Source of the DNA: Pararobbsia alpina
GTDB taxonomy: Bacteria; Pseudomonadota; Gammaproteobacteria; Burkholderiales; Burkholderiaceae
Direction: 5' to 3'
Assembly: GCF_902859895.1 (NCBI RefSeq)
Contig: NZ_CADIKM010000007.1
Span: forward strand, 182,077 to 246,076
Length of the DNA: 64,000 nt
The notes under the pieces were generated by a model. It was not told where the DNA came from, did no database searches, and saw only the letters and a program-made list of their open reading frames with translations. Shown here one piece after another: positions 34,047 through 45,619 of this stretch; position 1 is the stretch's first letter; the number at the start of each line of letters is the position of its first letter. Made by a program: the position numbers and the translations under genes.

Positions 34047-35420
34047 ATGCGATTCAAGGAAACCGGCGATATCGCCGCCGGCCGTCTATCGGCCGAGCAA
34101 CTGGGCCTCCAGTTCGCCGATGTCGCGCCGCCGCTTTCGCGTGACGAGGCGCTGGTCGAGGCCAACCGCTGCTACTTCTGCTACGACGCGCCATGCATCA
34201 CGGCATGTCCGACCGGCATCGACATCCCCGCCTTTATCCGCAAGATTCAGACCGACAATCTCAAGGGCGCAGCGAAGGAGATTCTTTCCGCCAATCCGCT
34301 CGGCGGAATGTGCGCGCGCGTCTGCCCGACCGAGATCCTTTGCGAAGGCTCGTGCGTACGCAACGCGCAGGAGAGCAAGCCCGTGCAGATCGGCGCGCTT
34401 CAGCGTCATGCAACGGACTGGATCTACGAGAGCGACGTAGCGCTGTTCAAACGTGCGCCCGAAACGGGACGACGCATCGCGGTGGTGGGGGCTGGCCCGG
34501 CGGGGCTCGCCTGTGCGCACAAGCTTGCGCTCCTGGGCCATCGCGTGACGATCTACGATGCGCGCGCCAAGGGCGGAGGCCTCAACGAATACGGGATTGC
34601 CGCCTATAAGACCGTCGACGATTTCGCGCAACGTGAGATCGATTGGCTGTTGTCGGTCGGTGGCATCGATCTGAAGTGCGGTGTGTCGCTCGGCACCGAT
34701 GTGTCGCTCGCGCAGCTTCGCAAGGACTACGACGCGGTGTTCCTGTCGATCGGACTGTCGGGCGTCAACGCGCTCGGTGTCGAAGGCGACGAACTCCCCG
34801 GGGTGCAGTCGGCCGTCGATTTCATCGAGACACTGCGCCAGGCCAGCGATCTCACGGCACTGCCGGTCGGACGCCGTGTCGTCGTGATCGGTGGCGGCAA
34901 TACGGCGGTCGATGCGGCGGTCCAGTCACGCAAGCTCGGTGCGCAAAGCGTGACGATGGTCTACCGCCGCGGCGTCGAATCGATGAGCGCGACGTGGGCT
35001 GAGCGCGAATTCGCGCAGAAGAGCGGCGTCACCCTGATCGAGCATGCACGGCCCGTGCGGATCCTGGCGGTCGACGGCATCGTCACCGGCGTGCTGTTCG
35101 AGCAGACCGTCACCGAGGAGGGGCGTCTCAAGGGCACGGGCGACACCTTCGAGGTGGCAGCCGATACCATCTTCAAGGCGATCGGCCAGACGCTCGTGTC
35201 CTTCGGTACGGGATTCGAATTGCTTGCCACGGTCGGCGGCAAGATCGAGGTCGATGCGCAGGGTGCGACCTCCGTTGCCGGTGTCTGGGCGGGCGGCGAC
35301 TGCGCGCAGACTGGTATCGACCTGACCGTGCAGGCGGTCGAGGATGGCAAGCGCGCGGCGCAGTCGATCGATCGAGCGCTCACCGCTTCGATTGCGGGTT
35401 CGATCACACAAGCGGCCTGA
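34047..35420 (+). CDS. preT: NAD(P)-dependent dihydropyrimidine dehydrogenase subunit PreT
   Basis: 457 residues from ATG 34047 (GAGGAAG upstream). N-terminal Fe-S domain with NRCYFCYDAPCITACPTGID and CARVCPTEILCEGSC, an FAD-binding GAGPAGLACAHKLALLGH, an NAD(P)H-binding GGGNTAVDAAVQSRKLG, and a C-terminal VWAGGDCAQTGIDLTVQAVE. It takes electrons from NAD(P)H and passes them through FAD and Fe-S clusters to PreA. PreA is the next gene, and together they reduce uracil and thymine to dihydropyrimidines. Confidence 0.93.
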   Translation: MRFKETGDIAAGRLSAEQLGLQFADVAPPLSRDEALVEANRCYFCYDAPCITACPTGIDIPAFIRKIQTDNLKGAAKEILSANPLGGMCARVCPTEILCEGSCVRNAQESKPVQIGALQRHATDWIYESDVALFKRAPETGRRIAVVGAGPAGLACAHKLALLGHRVTIYDARAKGGGLNEYGIAAYKTVDDFAQREIDWLLSVGGIDLKCGVSLGTDVSLAQLRKDYDAVFLSIGLSGVNALGVEGDELPGVQSAVDFIETLRQASDLTALPVGRRVVVIGGGNTAVDAAVQSRKLGAQSVTMVYRRGVESMSATWAEREFAQKSGVTLIEHARPVRILAVDGIVTGVLFEQTVTEEGRLKGTGDTFEVAADTIFKAIGQTLVSFGTGFELLATVGGKIEVDAQGATSVAGVWAGGDCAQTGIDLTVQAVEDGKRAAQSIDRALTASIAGSITQAA

Positions 35421-35531
35421 TCCCCGGACAGCCGGGTTCATGCAGAGCGCCGGGGCGCCGCACCGTCTCGGCCACACAACGATTCATGCGATTCACGCTC
35501 GTCGCGCGCGAACAGCCGCAAAGGAATGACG

Positions 35532-36818
35532 ATGGCAGACCTGACTTGCAAGATAGCCGGCATCACTTCTCCCAATCCGTTCTGGCTGGCGTCCGCGCCG
35601 CCGACCGACAAGGCCTATAACGTGAACCGCGCGTTCGAGGCGGGCTGGGGCGGGGTGGTCTGGAAAACGCTCGGGCTCGACCCGCACGTGGTCAACGTGA
35701 GTTCGCGCTATGGCGCGACCCAATGGAACGGCCAGCGTATGGCGGGCTTCAACAATATCGAACTGATCACCGATCGGCCGCTCGCGATCAATCTCGAGGA
35801 GATCCGCCAGATCAAGCGCGACTGGCCCGACCGCGCGATGATCGTTTCGCTGATGGTGCCGTGCAATGAAAGCGACTGGAAGCAGATCCTGCCGATGGTC
35901 GAGGACACCGGCGCGGACGCGGTCGAACTCAATTTCGGCTGCCCGCACGGCATGTCGGAACGCGGCATGGGGTCGGCGGTCGGCCAGGTGCCCGAGTACA
36001 TCGAGATGGTCACGCGCTGGGTCAAGGAAGGCAGCCGGCTGCCGTGCCTCGTGAAGCTCACGCCGAACATCACCGACATCCGCCTCGGCTCGCGCGCGGC
36101 CTTTCGTGGCGGGGCCGATGGCGTCTCGCTGATCAACACGATCAACTCCATCGTGACGGTCGATCTCGACCTCATGGCGCCGACCCCGGTGGTCGACGGC
36201 AAGGGCGCGCACGGTGGCTACTGCGGCCCGGCGGTCAAGCCCATTGCACTGCATATGGTCGCCGAGATCGCGCGCGATGCGCAGACCCCGGGGCTGCCGA
36301 TTTCGGGTATCGGCGGCATCGGTTCATGGCGCGATGCCGCGGAATTCATCGCACTCGGCTCGGGCAGCGTGCAGGTCTGCACCGCGGCCATGCATTACGG
36401 CTTCCGGATCGTCGAGGACATGGCCGACGGCCTGTCGAACTGGATGGACTCGAAAGGCTATGCGGATCTCGATGCATTTCGCGGCCGCGCCGTAGCGAAC
36501 ACCACCGATTGGCAATATCTGAATCTTAAGTACGATATCAAGGCACGCATCGATCAGGACCGCTGCATCCAGTGCGGTCTCTGCCATATCGCGTGCGAAG
36601 ACACCTCGCATCAGGCGATCACGAAGTCGAAAGACGGTCGGCGCTATTTTGAAGTGGTTGACGCGGATTGTGTCGGGTGCAATCTATGCATGCTTGTCTG
36701 CCCGGTCGACCAGTGCATCACGATGGAACGGGTCGACGACGGTGGCTATACCAACTGGACCGTTCATCCAAACAATCCGGCGCGGGTGCCGGCCTCGGAC
36801 GACGTGAAGATGGCTTAG
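35532..36818 (+). CDS. preA: NAD(P)-dependent dihydropyrimidine dehydrogenase subunit PreA
   Basis: 428 residues from ATG 35532, which has AAGGA at good spacing; another ATG lies two codons earlier. An FMN-binding dihydroorotate-dehydrogenase-like barrel (NPFWLASAPPTDKAYNVNRA, VELNFGCPHGMSERGMGSA, SGIGGIGSWRDAAEF) is followed by a C-terminal ferredoxin domain with two 4Fe-4S motifs (CIQCGLCHIACED and CVGCNLCMLVCPVDQC). It is the pyrimidine-reducing subunit. Residues before SERGMG include the catalytic Cys of the family. Confidence 0.94.
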   Translation: MADLTCKIAGITSPNPFWLASAPPTDKAYNVNRAFEAGWGGVVWKTLGLDPHVVNVSSRYGATQWNGQRMAGFNNIELITDRPLAINLEEIRQIKRDWPDRAMIVSLMVPCNESDWKQILPMVEDTGADAVELNFGCPHGMSERGMGSAVGQVPEYIEMVTRWVKEGSRLPCLVKLTPNITDIRLGSRAAFRGGADGVSLINTINSIVTVDLDLMAPTPVVDGKGAHGGYCGPAVKPIALHMVAEIARDAQTPGLPISGIGGIGSWRDAAEFIALGSGSVQVCTAAMHYGFRIVEDMADGLSNWMDSKGYADLDAFRGRAVANTTDWQYLNLKYDIKARIDQDRCIQCGLCHIACEDTSHQAITKSKDGRRYFEVVDADCVGCNLCMLVCPVDQCITMERVDDGGYTNWTVHPNNPARVPASDDVKMA

Positions 36819-37024
36819 CGGCGGGATTGACCGGCAGGGCTTGCCAGCATAGGTACCGGCACACAGGGACGTTTCGCCGAAGGGAAGCACTCGTTAAGAG
36901 AACTACCGGCTGAACCGCGGTACGCCGGCAGGGTCGTGACATACGAAGGGTAATACTCAGAAGGGCAACGCCGTATCCAAAGCAATAACACTTGTCCTCA
37001 CCCAACACTTGACGGAGCACACTC

Positions 37025-38524
37025 ATGACTCAATACGATGGGCAGTCGGCCGGTCTGGCGACGACCAGTGATCTGTACAACGAGGACCTGGCGCCGACCG
37101 GGACCGCGCAGCGCACCTGGCGCTGGTATCACTTCGCGGCCCTCTGGGTCGGGATGGTGATGTGCATTCCCTCCTACATGCTCGCCGCGGGGCTGACCGA
37201 GCAGGGCATGTCGCCGTGGCAGGCCGTCGGCACCGTGCTGCTCGGCAATGCGATCGTACTGGTGCCCATGCTGCTGATCGGGCATGCGGGCGCGAAGCAC
37301 GGCATCCCCTACGCGGTGCTCGTGCGCAGCTCGTTCGGCACGCAAGGCGCCAAGCTGCCCGCATTGATGCGCGCGATCGTCGCGTGCGGCTGGTACGGCA
37401 TCCAGACCTGGCTCGGCGGCAGTGCGATCTACGTGCTCGCCAACATCCTGTTCGGCAATGCGCTGCAAGGCTCGCCGCTGCCGGTGATCGGCATCTCGAT
37501 CGGCCAGCTCGTGTGCTTCCTGCTCTTCTGGGCGATCCAGCTCTATTTCATCGTGCACGGCACCGACTCGATCCGCCGGCTCGAAAGCTGGTCAGCGCCG
37601 GTGAAAGTCATCATGTGTATCGCACTGGTCTGGTGGGCGTGCGCGCAGGCCGGCGGCCTCGGCACCATGCTGTCGATGCCCTCGCAGTTTGCCGAAGGCG
37701 GCAAGAAGGCCGGCCAGTTCTGGCTGACGTTCTGGCCGAGCCTGACGGCGATGGTGGGTTTCTGGGCGACACTTGCCCTGAACATTCCGGACTTCACGCG
37801 CTTTGCGAAGTCGCAGCGCGACCAGGTCGTTGGCCAGTCGATCGGCCTGCCGATCCCGATGGCCCTGCTGTCGATCGTTTCCGTGATCGTGACCTCGGCC
37901 ACCGTCGTGATCTACGGCAAGGCGATCTGGGATCCGGTCGACCTGACGAGCCGCATGACCGGCGTGGGTGTCGGCATCGCGCTCGTGATCCTGACGCTCG
38001 ATACGATGTGCTGCAACCTCGCCGCGAACCTCGTGGGCCCGGCCTACGACTTCTCGAGCCTCTGGCCCAAGGGCATCTCGTACAAGACGGGTGGCCTGAT
38101 CACCGCGTTCATCGCGATCGTCATGATGCCGTGGAAGATCCTTGCGTCGACCCAGGGCTACATCTTCACCTGGCTCGTCGGATATTCGGCCCTGCTGGGA
38201 CCGATCGCCGGGATCATGGTCGTCGACTACTTCCTGATCCGCAAGACCGAGCTCAGCCATCGCGAGCTGTTCGACGACAACGGCATCTATTCCTATGAGA
38301 AGGGCTGGAACCTCGCGGCCGTGATCGCGCTCGTGCTCGGCGTGCTGCCGAACGTGCCGGGCTTCCTGAACACCGCCTTCCCGGATTCGTTCCCGGGTGT
38401 CGGCGATACGTTCAAGAGCATCTATACCTATGCGTGGTTCGTTGGCCTGCTCATCGCCGCCGTCGTCTACGGTGTGCTGATGAGGATGCGCAAGAGCCCA
38501 AGCCCGAGTGTGGCGAGCGCTTGA
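37025..38524 (+). CDS. NCS1-family nucleobase:cation symporter
   Basis: 499 residues with about 12 membrane segments. NCS1 landmarks: RTWRWYHFAALWVGMVMCIP, YGIQTWLGGSAIYVLA, WATLALNIPDFTRFAKSQRDQ, and GPIAGIMVVDYFLIRK. Family members import uracil, allantoin, hydantoin or cytosine with H+ or Na+. Its position between the dihydropyrimidine dehydrogenase and dihydropyrimidinase genes supports uracil/thymine or dihydropyrimidine/hydantoin uptake. The tail is cytosolic and Ser/Lys-rich. Confidence 0.92.
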   Translation: MTQYDGQSAGLATTSDLYNEDLAPTGTAQRTWRWYHFAALWVGMVMCIPSYMLAAGLTEQGMSPWQAVGTVLLGNAIVLVPMLLIGHAGAKHGIPYAVLVRSSFGTQGAKLPALMRAIVACGWYGIQTWLGGSAIYVLANILFGNALQGSPLPVIGISIGQLVCFLLFWAIQLYFIVHGTDSIRRLESWSAPVKVIMCIALVWWACAQAGGLGTMLSMPSQFAEGGKKAGQFWLTFWPSLTAMVGFWATLALNIPDFTRFAKSQRDQVVGQSIGLPIPMALLSIVSVIVTSATVVIYGKAIWDPVDLTSRMTGVGVGIALVILTLDTMCCNLAANLVGPAYDFSSLWPKGISYKTGGLITAFIAIVMMPWKILASTQGYIFTWLVGYSALLGPIAGIMVVDYFLIRKTELSHRELFDDNGIYSYEKGWNLAAVIALVLGVLPNVPGFLNTAFPDSFPGVGDTFKSIYTYAWFVGLLIAAVVYGVLMRMRKSPSPSVASA

Positions 38525-38528
38525 TTGA

Positions 38529-40052
<1,524 letters not shown>

Positions 40053-40082
40053 CCAATAAAGACTGGTTGCGGGGCAGTAGAC

Positions 40083-41003
40083 ATGGATATGCGTCCGATC
40101 CGACGGGGTGTGCGGGTAGCGGCGGGATGGGGTTGCGTGGCGGTGGGGCTGGGAGGAGGGGCCGGGGGCGGCGCGGGGCTGTCTGCTGGCTCGACGGTCG
40201 CCCTGAATGCCGGCTTGACCGTGTTGTTCACTGCGGCCACTTCGCAGCTCGTGTGGGCGGCCGATGACGATCGCGCCCCCGTCGTGCTCGACAGTACCGG
40301 GAATGTGTCGGGCACGCCGTCGGCGGTTGTCTACGACAGTGAGAACGGGGTGAGCGGTGGAGCGCCGGCGACGATCTACGAAACCGCACCGTTCAAGGAT
40401 GATCAGGTCTCGGGGCCGAAAGGCAGGCGCGATACCGTCATCGGGCTCAAGCCGCCGAAGCACCGGGCGCCGGGCCAACCGGCGCAACCGGCCGTTCCTG
40501 CGACTCCCGCTACGCCCGGGGAGCCGGCCGGCGCGTATTCTGGCTACGATCAACAACTTCCCTTCGTGCCCTATGTGAATGTGACGCCGGGACGATCAGG
40601 GTATTCAGGGCATGGCGGGAGCGCCGGCCATTCGGGCAACTGGGGTCATGCCAATGGCCCCGGCGGTTTCCACGGCTCGGGCAACGCGGGCAATGTGGGC
40701 AGACCGGGCAATCAAGGGAACTTTGGCAACTCGGGCGGTCAGGGCCACTCGAGCAATTCCGGCAATTCCGGCAATTCCGGCAATTCCGGCAATTCGGTTG
40801 GTTCGGGCGGTTCGAATAGTTCAGGTAGTTCCGGCAATGCGCGGCGCACTGGCCAGCCCGCGAATCAGCGACAGCGCCCCGGACAAGAGCAGGGCGGCCC
40901 TATTTTGCAACAATCTCCCGCCTCGCGCGTCCCGGCTTCATCGGGCCTGTCTGGTTCACAGCCCGCGTTTTGGGGCTCACCGTCGGCAGGGCCCTCGACT
41001 TGA
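40083..41003 (+). CDS. Exported Gly/Asn/Ser-rich protein of unknown function
   Basis: 306 residues, not recognised. N-terminal positive residues followed by a Gly/Ala-rich hydrophobic region and LVWAADD give a plausible though unusual signal peptide, cleaved near residue 60. The middle is Pro-rich (PGQPAQPAVPATPATPGEP). The last third is Gly/Ser/Asn-rich (GNSGNSGNSGNS) and His-containing, low in complexity and probably disordered. It lacks Cys after the signal. It begins 30 bp after dihydropyrimidinase on the same strand. Third-codon bias and the long frame support real coding, but a role in pyrimidine metabolism is not evident. Confidence 0.6.
   Translation: MDMRPIRRGVRVAAGWGCVAVGLGGGAGGGAGLSAGSTVALNAGLTVLFTAATSQLVWAADDDRAPVVLDSTGNVSGTPSAVVYDSENGVSGGAPATIYETAPFKDDQVSGPKGRRDTVIGLKPPKHRAPGQPAQPAVPATPATPGEPAGAYSGYDQQLPFVPYVNVTPGRSGYSGHGGSAGHSGNWGHANGPGGFHGSGNAGNVGRPGNQGNFGNSGGQGHSSNSGNSGNSGNSGNSVGSGGSNSSGSSGNARRTGQPANQRQRPGQEQGGPILQQSPASRVPASSGLSGSQPAFWGSPSAGPST
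40753..40796 (+). repeat. 9-bp tandem repeat in the Gly/Asn-rich protein gene
   Basis: GCAATTCCG is repeated four times exactly (40753-40788) plus a partial fifth copy, encoding Gly-Asn-Ser triplets. The unit preserves the reading frame. Confidence 0.9.
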
Positions 41004-41025
41004 GCCGACTTTGGCTTGGGCCGGA

Positions 41026-41871
41026 TCAGGACAGCCTGGACTCGATTTCGAAGTTCGCGCTGTCATCCATGCCGAGCACGTCGACCAGATAGGGCATGGT
41101 TTCCTTGAGCATGGCCACCAGCCTGAACGGCGGGTTCACGATGAACATGCCGCTGCCATGCAAGCCATAGCCGTCGGCTGACGGTGCGTTGACGCTCAGC
41201 GTCACGTGGAGCCAGTCGTTCGGTTGCACCTTCTTCAACTGCTCCGGAAACCGCCTTGCCTCCGGGCGCTGGACCTGCGGATACCAGACCGCATACGTGC
41301 CGGTCGCGAAGCGCTTGAGCGATGCCTCGAGCATGTCGATCGTGCGCGCATAGTCGCGCTTGTCTTCGTACGACGGGTCGATCAGCACGAATGCGCGGCG
41401 GGGCGGAGGCGGGAGCAGGGCCTTGATCCCTTCGAAGCCGTCGCCCGCATAGAGCATCGCGCGGCGTCCCGCATCGCGGAAATTGTCGCGCAGGATGTCG
41501 ATCTCGGTCGGGTGCAGTTCGAACAGGCGCAAGCGATCCTGTTCACGTAACTGCCGCCACGCGAGATAGGGCGAGCCCGGGTAATAGCGCAACTTGCCGT
41601 CGGGGTTCATATGGCGGACTTCGTCGAGCAGGTCCACGACGGCCGGCGGCGCGTCCTTGCGGCCCCAGAGCGCGCCGATACCCGAAGCGAATTCCGCGTT
41701 CTTGGTCGCCTGGGCCGAATCGAGCGCATAGGCGCCCGCGCCCGCGTGCGTGTCGATGTACCAGAACGGCTTGTCTTTCTGCGCCATGTACCGGAGCGCC
41801 TGAACCACTGTCAGATGCTTGAGGATATCGGCGTGGTTGCCGGCGTGGAAGGCGTGGCGGTAGCTCAGCAT
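41026..41871 (-). CDS. rlmJ: 23S rRNA (adenine(2030)-N6)-methyltransferase RlmJ
   Basis: 281 residues from ATG 41871. The N terminus MLSYRHAFHAGNHADILKH is diagnostic. WYIDTHAGAGAYAL is the SAM-binding motif I region and VLIDPSYEDKRDY the DPPY-like catalytic motif. The C terminus carries LHGSGMFIVNPPF. It methylates A2030 of 23S rRNA. Upstream in-frame starts add 42 unrelated residues. It is convergent with the Gly/Asn-rich gene. Confidence 0.95.
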   Translation of the reverse strand: MLSYRHAFHAGNHADILKHLTVVQALRYMAQKDKPFWYIDTHAGAGAYALDSAQATKNAEFASGIGALWGRKDAPPAVVDLLDEVRHMNPDGKLRYYPGSPYLAWRQLREQDRLRLFELHPTEIDILRDNFRDAGRRAMLYAGDGFEGIKALLPPPPRRAFVLIDPSYEDKRDYARTIDMLEASLKRFATGTYAVWYPQVQRPEARRFPEQLKKVQPNDWLHVTLSVNAPSADGYGLHGSGMFIVNPPFRLVAMLKETMPYLVDVLGMDDSANFEIESRLS

Positions 41872-42082
41872 GGCGACAGATAGCGGCGGGGGAAAGGTCG
41901 CTATTGTAGTCGGGGTGGTGAAAGGCGGGCGGGCGCCGTTCGGCGAGGCCCCCAAAACACACTGGGGCAGTCCTTGCGGATCTGCCCCAGTGCTCATGCC
42001 TGACTACGATTCGATGCACTCGCGTCGCACTTGTATCGCGCCTGCTTTACGCTTGCTCGTGCTCGCTTGTGCTTGTTCGCAC

Positions 42083-43054
42083 TTACGCGTAGTTGTCGCC
42101 GACGAGGTCCTCGATCTGCTTCTTGATCTCGGGCGTGATGCGCTTGGCGAGATCGGCGGCCTTGAGGTTCTCGTGCAGCTGTTCGATACGCGACGAACCC
42201 GTGATCACCGTGCTGACATTCGGATTGGTCAGCACCCAGGCCAGCGCGAGCTGTCCGACCGTTGCGCCGAGTTCCTTCGCGACGCCCTCGAGCTTGCCGA
42301 CGATTTCATTCTTCTTCGCGTCGAGCACTTCCTTTTGCAGCCAGTCATACCCTTCGAGCTGCGCACGGCTGCCCGCGGGAATGCCGTTGCGGTACTTGCC
42401 GGTCAGCAGACCCGAGGCGAGCGGGCTCCACGTCGTCAGACCGAGGCCGTAGTCTTCGTAAAGGCGCGCGTATTCGTTCTCGACCCGGCGGCGATGGAAC
42501 AGGTTGTACTGCGGCTGCTCCATGACCGGCTTGTGCAGATGATGCCGCTCGGCGATTTCGTAGGCCGCGCGCAGTTCATCGGCGCTCCATTCGGAGGTGC
42601 CCCAGTACAGCGCTTTGCCGCGCGCGACCATGTCGTGCATCGCCCACACCGTTTCCTCGATCGGCGTGTTCGGATCGGGACGATGGCAGAACACGAGGTC
42701 GAGGTAGTCGAGCTGGAAGCGCTTGAGCGAACCGTCGATTGCATCGAGCAGGTATTTGCGGTTCAGCGTGTGATAACGGTTCGGGCGATTTTCGAGGCCC
42801 CAGAAAAACTTGGTCGAGACGACATAGTTCGCACGGGGCCACGCCAGTTCCTTGAGCGCACGGCCCATGATCGTCTCCGACTCGCCCGCCGCATAGGCTT
42901 CGGCGTTGTCGAAGAAGTTGATGCCTGCGTCGAACGCGGCCGCAAGCGATTCGCGCGCCGCATGCTGGTCGACTTGCGAGCCGTAGGTCACCCACGAACC
43001 GATCGAGAGCTCGCTGACCTGCAGGCCGGATCGGCCAAGACGTCGGTATTCCAT
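42083..43054 (-). CDS. Aldo/keto reductase (Kv-beta/YghZ-like)
   Basis: 323 residues starting [22 protein letters not shown] catalytic tetrad visible: Asp and Tyr in [14 protein letters not shown], Lys in VVSTKFFWG, His in [14 protein letters not shown] binding is supported by [17 protein letters not shown]. The [20 protein letters not shown] segment places it with the potassium-channel beta subunit-like group, which reduces aldehydes and methylglyoxal. A start three codons upstream (MTS) is possible. Confidence 0.9.
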   Translation of the reverse strand: MEYRRLGRSGLQVSELSIGSWVTYGSQVDQHAARESLAAAFDAGINFFDNAEAYAAGESETIMGRALKELAWPRANYVVSTKFFWGLENRPNRYHTLNRKYLLDAIDGSLKRFQLDYLDLVFCHRPDPNTPIEETVWAMHDMVARGKALYWGTSEWSADELRAAYEIAERHHLHKPVMEQPQYNLFHRRRVENEYARLYEDYGLGLTTWSPLASGLLTGKYRNGIPAGSRAQLEGYDWLQKEVLDAKKNEIVGKLEGVAKELGATVGQLALAWVLTNPNVSTVITGSSRIEQLHENLKAADLAKRITPEIKKQIEDLVGDNYA

Positions 43055-43340
43055 TGATGTCATCCTTCTGATGGGTGGGGGGAAGTTCAATCAAGTGGCA
43101 CGCCGCGGCGGGCAGACTCCATGCACGCACACGGCAGCGTGGAAGCTTAAACCTGTTCGCCCCTGAGCCGGTTCAACCCTGCGGGCAGTGGGGGCATATG
43201 CGTGGCTGTCGTGTTCTTTCCTGGCCATCCTGCTGACTGGTGGGCACCGCAACAATCGTGGTTCAATGCCAGTCATCCATCGCTAGTCGGTTTGCAGTGG
43301 CGAGCCATCAGTTCATCAGTTTATTAACGGAGGATCATTC

Positions 43341-44126
43341 ATGTCGCAACTGGACGGAAAGACAGCTGTCGTGACCGGAGCCGCAAGCGGCATCGGCAAG
43401 GAAATCGCCCTCGTGCTTGCCAAGGCCGGCGCCGCAGTCGTCATTGCCGACCTGAATCTCGACGGGGCAAACGCCGTCGCCGAGCAGATCAAGGTCTCCG
43501 GTGGAAAGGCGATCGGCGTCACTATGGATGTGACCGATGAGGACGAGGTCAATGCCGGCATCGAGAAGGCGGCCGCCGAGTTCGGTTCGGTCGATATTCT
43601 CATTGCGAATGCGGGGATCCAGATCGTCAACCCGATCGAGAACTACGCATACTCGGACTGGAAGAAGATCCTCGCGGTCCACCTCGACGGCGCGTTCCTG
43701 ACGACCAAGGCTGCACTCAAGCATATGTACAAGGACGATCGCGGCGGCATCGTGATCTATATGGGTTCGGCGCATTCGCATGAGGCGTCGGCGCTCAAGT
43801 CGGCCTATGTGACCGCCAAGCATGGCTTGCTCGGCCTCGCACGCACGCTGGCCAAGGAGGGGGCGAAACACAATGTGCGCTCGCATGTGATCTGTCCGGG
43901 TTTCGTGCGTACGCCGCTCGTCAACAAGCAGATTCCTGAACAGGCGAAAGAGCTCGGCATCACCGAAGACGAGGTCATCAAGAAGGTGATGCTCGGCAAC
44001 ACGGTCGATGGCGTGTTCACGACGGTCGACGATGTCGCCCAGACCGCGCTGTTTCTCTCGACCTTCCCGAGCGCCGCGCTGACGGGGCAGTCGTTCATGG
44101 TGAGTCACGGCTGGTTCATGCAGTAG
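43341..44126 (+). CDS. bdhA: 3-hydroxybutyrate dehydrogenase (SDR)
   Basis: 261 residues. SDR motifs: [10 protein letters not shown] for [25 protein letters not shown] (catalytic Ser), and [20 protein letters not shown] (YxxxK). [20 protein letters not shown], with its Gln/Pro, and the C-terminal [11 protein letters not shown] are typical of D-3-hydroxybutyrate dehydrogenase, which interconverts 3-hydroxybutyrate and acetoacetate in PHB turnover. It is followed by a patatin-like gene often seen with PHB genes in this group. An AACGGAGGA ribosome site precedes it. Confidence 0.92.
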   Translation: MSQLDGKTAVVTGAASGIGKEIALVLAKAGAAVVIADLNLDGANAVAEQIKVSGGKAIGVTMDVTDEDEVNAGIEKAAAEFGSVDILIANAGIQIVNPIENYAYSDWKKILAVHLDGAFLTTKAALKHMYKDDRGGIVIYMGSAHSHEASALKSAYVTAKHGLLGLARTLAKEGAKHNVRSHVICPGFVRTPLVNKQIPEQAKELGITEDEVIKKVMLGNTVDGVFTTVDDVAQTALFLSTFPSAALTGQSFMVSHGWFMQ

Positions 44127-44315
44127 GTCGGCAGCAGGGCGTCGGTCACGTCCTGGAGCAGGGGAGTGACAGGTCTCGGCTTGGCGCTGCCTCCGTCTTC
44201 CACACGGGGGGGATCCGCGCCCTGCGTGGGTACATCAGACCGCCGGCAGACGACCTTGCGGGCTCGGACGGAACACTCTCTTGCGGACTCGGAAGCAACA
44301 CTCGGAGGGCATGGA

Positions 44316-45521
44316 ATGGCGGGCTCGGCTAACGGTAACAATGGCGGTAACGGTGACGCGCACGGTGATGGCCGGATCAGGTTGCCGGCTTACGAAACGG
44401 TTGCGCTCGTACTCCAGGGTGGTGGTGCGCTTGGGGCGTATCAGGCAGGCGTCTACCAGGGCCTCGAGGAATCGGGCATTCAGCCGACCTGGATCGCCGG
44501 CATTTCGATCGGTGCGCTGGATACTGCGCTGATCGCCGGCAATCCGCCCGAGCGACGCATCGAGCGCCTGTGTGAGTTTTGGGAAACGGTGTGCACACCG
44601 GCTTATGGGCCGCCCCTGCTACCTTTCATCGAGCAGGCACTGTTTCACTCGAACGAGGTCATCCGCAAGGGCTTCACGGCGTGGCAGGCGATGCAGACGG
44701 TCCTTGAAGGGCAAAAGGGTTTCTTCGTCCCTCGCATGCCGCCGCCTTCGCCGCTGTCGAGCGGCGATCCGGCCACCGCAAGCTGGTACGACACGCGGCC
44801 CTTGAAGGCCACGCTCGAAAGGCTGTGCGATTTCGATCGGATCAACCAGGGCGGCATGCGGGTGTCGGTCGGCGCGGTGAACGTGAAGTCCGGCAACTTC
44901 ACCTACTTCGACAATGTGAAGCAGACTTTGCGTGCCGAGCATTTCATGGCTTCGGGTGCATTGCCGCCGGGGTTTGCCGCAGTCGAGATTGACGGCGAGT
45001 ACTACTGGGATGGCGGACTGATGTCGAATACGCCGCTCGCACGTGTACTGCAGACGACGCCGAGGCAGGACACACTGGCCTTCCAGGTCGATCTATGGAG
45101 CGCGTCGGGGCCCGTTCCCGACAATCTGACGGACGTCGAAGGCCGGCACAAGGACATTCAGTATTCGAGCCGCACGCGCATGGTGACCGACATGCTGCAG
45201 CGTTCGCAACGCTTTCGCCATGTGCTGAGCGAGGTGCTCGAACGCGTTCCGGCCGAGATCCGCGAGACCGACCACTGGTGCCGGGTCGCGAGCGAGATGG
45301 CCTCCAGCAAGCGCTATAACGTGGTCCATTTGATCTATCAGGCCAAGGAGTACGAGGGCCACTTCAAGGATTTCCAGTTCGGCCTGTCGACCATGCGCGA
45401 ACATTGGGAGAGCGGCCTGACCGATATCCGCCGCACGCTCGATCACCCCGAGTGGCTCGATCTGCCCGAGAACGATGCGGGGTTCGTGACCCACGACATT
45501 CATCGGGATCAACGGCCATGA
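44316..45521 (+). CDS. Patatin-like phospholipase (DUF3734)
   Basis: 401 residues from ATG 44316 (CGGAGGGC upstream). Patatin core: oxyanion loop LQGGGALGAYQAGVYQGLEE, nucleophile in WIAGISIGALDTALI (GISIG), and catalytic Asp in YWDGGLMSNTPL. The C-terminal third (YSSRTRMVTDMLQRSQRFRH and LIYQAKEYEGHFKDFQFGLS) matches DUF3734. It probably hydrolyses acyl esters in the cytosol. Downstream of bdhA on the same strand, so a link to PHB or lipid metabolism is plausible. Confidence 0.9.
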   Translation: MAGSANGNNGGNGDAHGDGRIRLPAYETVALVLQGGGALGAYQAGVYQGLEESGIQPTWIAGISIGALDTALIAGNPPERRIERLCEFWETVCTPAYGPPLLPFIEQALFHSNEVIRKGFTAWQAMQTVLEGQKGFFVPRMPPPSPLSSGDPATASWYDTRPLKATLERLCDFDRINQGGMRVSVGAVNVKSGNFTYFDNVKQTLRAEHFMASGALPPGFAAVEIDGEYYWDGGLMSNTPLARVLQTTPRQDTLAFQVDLWSASGPVPDNLTDVEGRHKDIQYSSRTRMVTDMLQRSQRFRHVLSEVLERVPAEIRETDHWCRVASEMASSKRYNVVHLIYQAKEYEGHFKDFQFGLSTMREHWESGLTDIRRTLDHPEWLDLPENDAGFVTHDIHRDQRP

Positions 45522-45525
45522 AAAA

Positions 45526-45563
45526 CACCCCAAAGGTTGGATCGGTGTCCAACTTTTGGGGTG
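45526..45563 (-). terminator. Strong intrinsic terminator of the tyrB-like gene
   Basis: A 16-bp stem (45526-45541 with 45548-45563, one G-U pair) closes a 6-base loop. Read on the minus strand it is followed by TTTTT, so it terminates the aminotransferase transcript; it begins only 5 bp after the patatin stop and may act on both strands. Confidence 0.88.
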
Positions 45564-45619
45564 CAGTTCAGCCGAGGCCGCGGGGCTGATCCGATCGAAC
45601 GTCGTCGTCTGCCGGGCGC

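Noticed and set aside
36819..37024. Riboswitch upstream of the NCS1 transporter
   Set aside because: Some self-complementarity (CCGGCAGGG repeats) but no known aptamer motif; not enough to call.
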